DNA from: Pelargonium nanum | Lineage: Eukaryota; Streptophyta; Magnoliopsida; Geraniales; Geraniaceae | Assembly (NCBI GenBank): GCA_036897485.1 | Contig: JAYMTF010000390.1 | Coordinates: 1-37,576 of the forward strand | Direction of reading: 5' to 3' | Length of the DNA: 37,576 nucleotides | Part shown: positions 32,801 to 37,576 of the stretch, one piece after another | Layout: every line of letters begins with the position of its first letter | How positions within the stretch are numbered: position 1 is the first letter of the stretch | Notes under the pieces: model-generated | Databases searched by the model: none | What the model saw: the letters and a program-made list of their open reading frames with translations, nothing else | What the model was told of the DNA's origin: nothing | Program-made: the position numbers and the translations under genes

Positions 32801-35800
32801 TTTTGCAGCAACATTCAGAAGACCCCACTTTGAATGGATATACTCAAGTAAAGGCAGTTTACTGATAAATTCCGGCCTATGGTACAGTAAAAACTCTTCA
32901 GATGCGCTAGGGGAAGGCCAATCTTTCAACTTCAACATTTCAGGCAAACCATCTTGATGGAACCGTCCTTCTGAGTATCCTTTAATGAACTGACCCAGTT
33001 CAACATCAACCTGCCACCATGTCAAATAAAATGCCCAGTCATGTACTGCCGTATCAATTAACTGATATTTAATGACAACAGTTATTAACTCCAATTATCA
33101 AGGCTCCAGGGAAAAGGAACAGTTTAATAGTATAAGCAATGTTAACAAAAGCCCACCTCAGACCAGTCTAAGCAATCTATGGCCTTCACCAATCTGTTTT
33201 CATCTTTCATTTTCTCATCTGCTGTCTCTCGAATCCCTTTCCATATAACAACCGGGTCCCAGCTTGAAAATGATGAGCTATCAAATACCTGCTTGACAAT
33301 GATAGGTTCACCCTTGGCCCAATGCTTTCTGAAGTTGCCAATCCCTTCAGCTTTGATATCTTGAGATGCTGGGCTGTACAAAAAATTATCATCACTGTCC
33401 TTTCTATGAGCATACTGGCGGAGTCCAGGACCACTCATGCCAGTTGTTGGACTTCCGCAATCATTAACTGTACAGCCACTAACCATTTCCTCCACATTTT
33501 TTACTAGCTTGGCAACCCAATTCATCTTGAAAATACGGCTCAAGTTTAACAATGAATAACCACAGCCACCATTTCCCTTTGGGGGGCATGGAATACTTCC
33601 ATCACTGTTAGCTTTCCAATCAGGAAATTTATCTGGTAAATTTAGTTTTGCTTTCGGTACTTTCGCTTGCTCTGTTTCTTCAACTTGGCTTTTTTCATCA
33701 ATCTGATAATCTAAAACTTCTCTTCTCACATTGCATGCAGATGCTTCCCGAAGATCTTGGCAACAATTAAGGCACAGATCATATGAGCAATTTGCACAGC
33801 GTCGATGATAATCGATAATGGGTATCCTACATAAATTGCTGCAAGAAAACAGAACATAATGAAGTAAGTCTATATTGTAACACCTCTTAACCCTCCAGTC
33901 ACTAAACCCCATATAAGAGACAACTCTGAAATTGACATATGAACAGATGAAAACATCTAGTTCTCCCAATTTACATCGATCAAAACCAGATCCAACGGCC
34001 AACGGATCTTATTATTTATGCCAAACAAAGAATTAGCAACTAACAGCAGGATCATTACTGATAGGGACTACATAGAAATCACAGGATCATTTTGCCCATA
34101 TCCCACTGGGCATAACTAACACCATTATTATATTTGGAACATGAGGAACAATATAATTAGATCATGAGGTATTCTAGGTACCAGCACATCTGCTCATCCG
34201 CATTCAATTTTGACCTGCTAAGATCTATGTCGGTTCCTGAAAGAGGAAAAAATACACAAAAAGGTCACATAATGCATAAGGATTAATATAACTGCCATCT
34301 AAATGCCACACAGAAAACAAGTGGATCTTACCACGAAGTCTTTTCTCCAGTTCTACCTCAAAGCATTGTTCATGATGGATCCGCTTAACTACAGGAAGCA
34401 CTGAGGATAGTAGGGAGTGAAGATATTGCAACTTGTCTAAAACAGGTATCTCTCGTATCCGTATCTGAAAACACATATATCAGAATGATAGTTCAACTGA
34501 CTAGAGAAATCTATTCAAACAAATTTGGTATGTATGCTTTGAATAAGCAAATGAAATACCTTTATCATATTATCCCCACGTAAGCAAACCTTGCAATTAC
34601 AAGTACCACGACATGCAGGACAGATCCTCCCAATGTCTTCCAATGAGATATTAGAGTACCTAAACAAAAAAGCATAAATAAAAGTGCCCGTACGTTGTAA
34701 CATGTAAATATGGGAAATACTGCCCACAAATTGAACCTCACCATGTAGAGATACAAATATCACAGTAACCTCTCCTATCACATCTGGTGCACCAAACAAC
34801 TCTATCCCTGTCATTCCTCCGGCACTGATGGCAAGTTTGCCCGCCTGTATCTTCTTCAGATGAATCTGTGCTTTGATCAGAGTATTCCTGAAAAGCAACT
34901 CACTCATCTTAGAATTGGTATAAGAAAACTTATAGCAGGAACAAAAATAACATAATAGAGCGTTAATGGATCATCACACAAACTGAAAACCGCATTTAGA
35001 GATTGCTTGCGGATATCGAAATTAGACAATCATTTACAATCATCCACAGCAAATTCTTCTCTTTCCATAAAGCTTCAAATAAAAGGGTGAAAGTATTAAA
35101 GTTCAGAACAACACATTAGAAATGCCTTGACTCATATCAAATATACATCCACCTTCACCCTCAGTCCCAATTCACCAATAGTAGTTGATTACTGTAAACT
35201 ATTATCTTAGATCCTATCAAGATGAATATCTCCATAAATTAAAGAATTCTGACTTCATGAATCTCATCGTGATGAATATTAGAGAAGATATAAACATTAA
35301 GTTGAATATCACGTATAGATGGACTGAAAGCAACCCAATATATTTTGCTCTTTAGAGAAGAGCAGGAGAATCTTGTCTTAGTGAGGAGTTTACTAAACTT
35401 ATGCTTGCAAACCAACTAATGCTCAGGATGACAGCGCCACTTAACACTTGTTTCTGATATTACCCCTCCTTAAAATGTAGTACTCATCACAGTAGTTACT
35501 TAGTCTTCAAAAATGTACATAATTATTTTGCTTCAGTACAGTTCCCAACCTGATTTCTTTCTAATTCCTTAAAGAAAATAAAAGTTCTTATATGAATATA
35601 ATCAGAAGTGATGACAATAAATAAATAAATAAACAGCAGCATTGTTTAGAAATTCACCCAGACACATGGCAGCTCAACTCACCATCATAGAGTTAGCAGC
35701 ATCAAAGCCCCCTTTTGCTCTGCTTCTGGACGAGTCCACGCCGCCAGAAAGTGGTGGTGTCTTGTAGGACACCCAACTGTCTTCAAACTCCGCAGCACCC

Positions 35801-36216
35801 CTCTGTGAATCCTCATTTGCATTCAAAGCATTCCGAGAAGACAAACTTCTCAGGTGAGGAACCTCAGGTGAATACTGAATGGAATTCGAAGGCCCTTTTT
35901 CTTTAGGCTTCTTCCCAGAGACAGAAGGCAGGTAATCACCTCCTTTAGAACTCACAAGGGACATGTCGAAATCATCACTCTTACTCTCCAAGTAAGCATC
36001 ACTGTCGCCAGAAGGCTTCCTCTTGGCCTTCTTCAAGCTAGCTCTCAATGCCGAATTGGCAGCTCTCTTCTTCGCTTGAATATAGTGCTTTTCACACACA
36101 GTTTTATCCGGCATGGACATGGCAGTGCACCTCCACTGCTTGCCATCCGACCTCTTGCACCGCAAATCATCAGGAATCCCCACATTATCGTCTCCATTAC
36201 CCCGTGATTGATCCAT
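29803..36216 (-). CDS. JMJ24: WRC-RING-JmjC protein of the KDM3/JMJ24 type, 13 exons, 952 aa
   Basis: Coding exons, 5' to 3' on the minus strand: 36216-35683, 34887-34742, 34659-34560, 34464-34332, 34236-34182, 33838-33157, 33010-32681, 32301-31873, 31785-31713, 31161-31076, 30349-30230, 30104-30034, 29902-29803. All introns are GT-AG and phases join to 2859 nt. Domains: a WRC zinc motif (C20, C30, C41, H44) with a basic tail; a RING-type finger (C197, C200, C211, C214, C220, C223, C240, C243); a second Cys-rich segment around CCNLCRIPIIDYHRRCANCS; and a JmjC domain split by a long acidic insert (about residues 670-770). The JmjC Fe(II) site should read HxD...H, but here it is H654-C-N656 and GCPF850QVRN. 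Two ligands are therefore lost and demethylase activity is unlikely. Arabidopsis JMJ24 is reported to act as an E3 ligase affecting CMT3, which the intact RING would suit. Nuclear. Confidence 0.9.
31631..31679 (-). repeat. 20-bp direct repeat separated only by T9 in a JmjC intron
   Basis: TGTCCTGCTAGCCTCACTTT occurs at 31631-31650 and 31660-31679, perfectly, with nine T between them. This could be a retroposition event that copied only a poly(A) tail (read on the minus strand), or a tandem duplication with a slipped T run. It lies 34 bp downstream (gene sense) of exon 9, which ends at 31713, close to but outside the donor. Confidence 0.85.
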
Positions 36217-36640
36217 AGCAACTCAACAGCAGTGAGAATTCAGAGAAACATGCAATTCTCTAGGCCAATTCCAATATCAATCTAAGCATAATAACAAACA
36301 AACCTACAAATCAGCGGCCACAAAGAAAAGTGTAATGGATTGGGAGCAGAGAGGTGTTACGTGAAACTAGGGTTTTGATTATGAGAGGCGAGATTGGGGA
36401 GGTGGTGGTGGAGAAGAAGACCTAGGAAGCGAACCATGAGATTGTAGAGGAAAAGCGAAAGAGAAATTGGGGAAAATTTGGTTAAAAAGAGGAATGGAAT
36501 GGAATGTTAGGGCTTATGGTTGTGGCTGAGGTTGCAGTGCGAGTCTGGGCGGAGGAGGCTCTCACTGTTTACAGAGTCAGTCCCAGCGCACTGGTGGCCC
36601 TCTCTCTCTCTCTCACACCTCCAACTAGTTTTTTTTTATT
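36217..36640 (-). promoter_or_regulatory. 5' UTR and promoter region of the JmjC gene
   Basis: Read on the minus strand, a CT/GA-rich patch (GAGAGAGAGAGAG, 36601-36615) is followed by a GC-richer leader and then the ATG at 36216. GA-rich core elements of this kind are common near transcription starts of plant genes without TATA boxes. A leader intron is possible: a donor-like TGTAG|GTTTGT lies near 36303 (gene sense), but no acceptor is certain. Confidence 0.4.
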
Positions 36641-37530
36641 TTTTTTCTCAGACAACTCTGCAAGTTAAGCCATGAACTCAGCCACAGTCACTCTCTTTTC
36701 TTTTTCTATTAAAAATACATTTATTTATTTTGTTGAGAGAAAAAAAAACATTCATTTATTTTTTAAAAGGAAAAAACATTTATTTTGGTTCTATACTACA
36801 AAAAAAAATAATGAGAGGAGAAATTAAGTTTTCAAAAAAAAAAGTATTAACCAAAAATAATTCTCCAGGTACATGTCTTATATGTCTAGTTATTTGAATT
36901 TTGGGAATTACAGGAAGCACTCGTGATCTTGTCACCTACAATATTTGAGACTCTTGAACTCTTTTCACAACTAGTTTTCGTACCCAGCTATGCTTGGGTA
37001 TTTGTGTCACTATCACAACTTAAATCAAATTATTTAATATTTGATAATCAACTAACGTCAACCAAAGATTATGAACATGTTTCTAACAATAAATTAAATA
37101 TTTTTACATGTAGATCAATTCAAACAAATATCATGATCATAAATAATGTAAATAAAAAAAATTTACTAATAAATAAAAATATATTAAACCATAAAAACGA
37201 AAGCAACATGCACCAAATTACATGAAGGAGAAGATTATAATAAATAAAACAAATACAATGAAATAGTAATCAAGCATATGAGAAAGAACCCTAAATTGTA
37301 AGTTCTTATAGCGTACGCTTAATAAAAATAAATTAATTAAGCATCTCATTGTAGCCTTTCGAAGAACCAAATCAAATAGATGAGAGAGACCGAGAATAAG
37401 TATATTTTGAATCAATTTGTAGGTTTTAAAAGGTTAAAATGTCAAGTTAAAAATATTTTTTGGTTAGAAAATAATAAATATATCAAATTTAAATTTAAAT
37501 AATTAAATATTTAGGTAATGCATTTAACCA
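36641..37530. other. AT-rich intergenic region with short repeated A/T-rich motif
   Basis: ACATTTATTTATTTT at 36717-36731 recurs as ACATTCATTTATTTT at 36748-36762 and in part at about 36776. The first two copies flank GTTGAGAG plus A8. This could be another micro-insertion or simple tandem slippage in low-complexity DNA. The rest to 37530 is very AT-rich; open frames at 36923-37225 and 37218-37415 lack features. Confidence 0.4.
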
Positions 37531-37576
37531 CTAAGGGTGGCGCAGTTGGTTATTCTAGCTGTGTGAGTGGGATGAG
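37531..37576 (+). mobile_element. Start of a probable tRNA-derived SINE, cut by the window end
   Basis: GGGTGGCGCAGTTGGTT begins at 37535 after very AT-rich sequence. TGGCGCAGTTGG is a good polymerase III A box of the type seen at the 5' end of plant SINEs, and also in tRNA genes. The B box and the 3' end lie outside the window, so a true tRNA gene cannot be fully excluded, although the sequence does not match a tRNA I know. Confidence 0.5.

Overview
The window is nuclear DNA from a flowering plant, most likely a eudicot. The signs are AT-rich intergenic DNA, short exons split by GT-AG introns with T-rich 3' ends, plant-specific gene families, and many small plant retroelements. All gene models were read by eye from splice sites and codon phase; family names rest on recognised motifs, not on a database search.

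Layout. A cyclin H gene (CDK-activating kinase / TFIIH subunit, 13 coding exons, 332 aa) lies at 860-5906 on the plus strand, with a degenerate TRIM-like LTR element in its longest intron. A short relic of a LysM-domain (LYM-type) receptor gene follows at about 6.3 kb. A three-exon gene for a 110-aa protein of unknown function lies at 6989-9761. After about 5.4 kb with no recognised gene comes an intronless NF-YB histone-fold transcription factor on the minus strand (15164-15583). Next is about 6.5 kb of transposon-rich intergenic DNA with Stowaway-like MITEs, LINE fragments and a GC-rich island I cannot assign. A large ELM2-SANT chromatin protein (24062-28342, plus, 1032 aa) converges on a 13-exon WRC-RING-JmjC gene of the KDM3/JMJ24 type (36216-29803, minus, 952 aa).

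How the genes relate. From memory, NF-YB4, the two ELM2-SANT 'arginine-glutamic acid dipeptide repeat' genes and JMJ24 are near-consecutive in Arabidopsis (At1g09030 to At1g09060), and NF-YB5 lies beside another ELM2-SANT gene (At2g47810/At2g47820). The right half of the window would then be a conserved block of transcription and chromatin genes. The JmjC protein has lost two of its three predicted Fe(II) ligands but keeps its RING-type zinc finger, which fits a non-demethylase role such as the E3 ligase function reported for JMJ24.

Best unexpected signals. (1) A recurring class of tiny insertions, 9-25 bp, made of little more than a poly(A)/poly(T) tail and sometimes a TTATC-type junction, each flanked by a perfect 10-20 bp direct repeat. 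They look like almost completely 5'-truncated retroposon insertions. (2) Two SINEs and two LINE 3' fragments with readable target-site duplications. (3) A GC-AG intron in cyclin H. (4) Three tandem copies of a roughly 79-residue unit in the ELM2-SANT protein. I see no bacterial-type system, CRISPR array or recognisable tRNA or rRNA gene.
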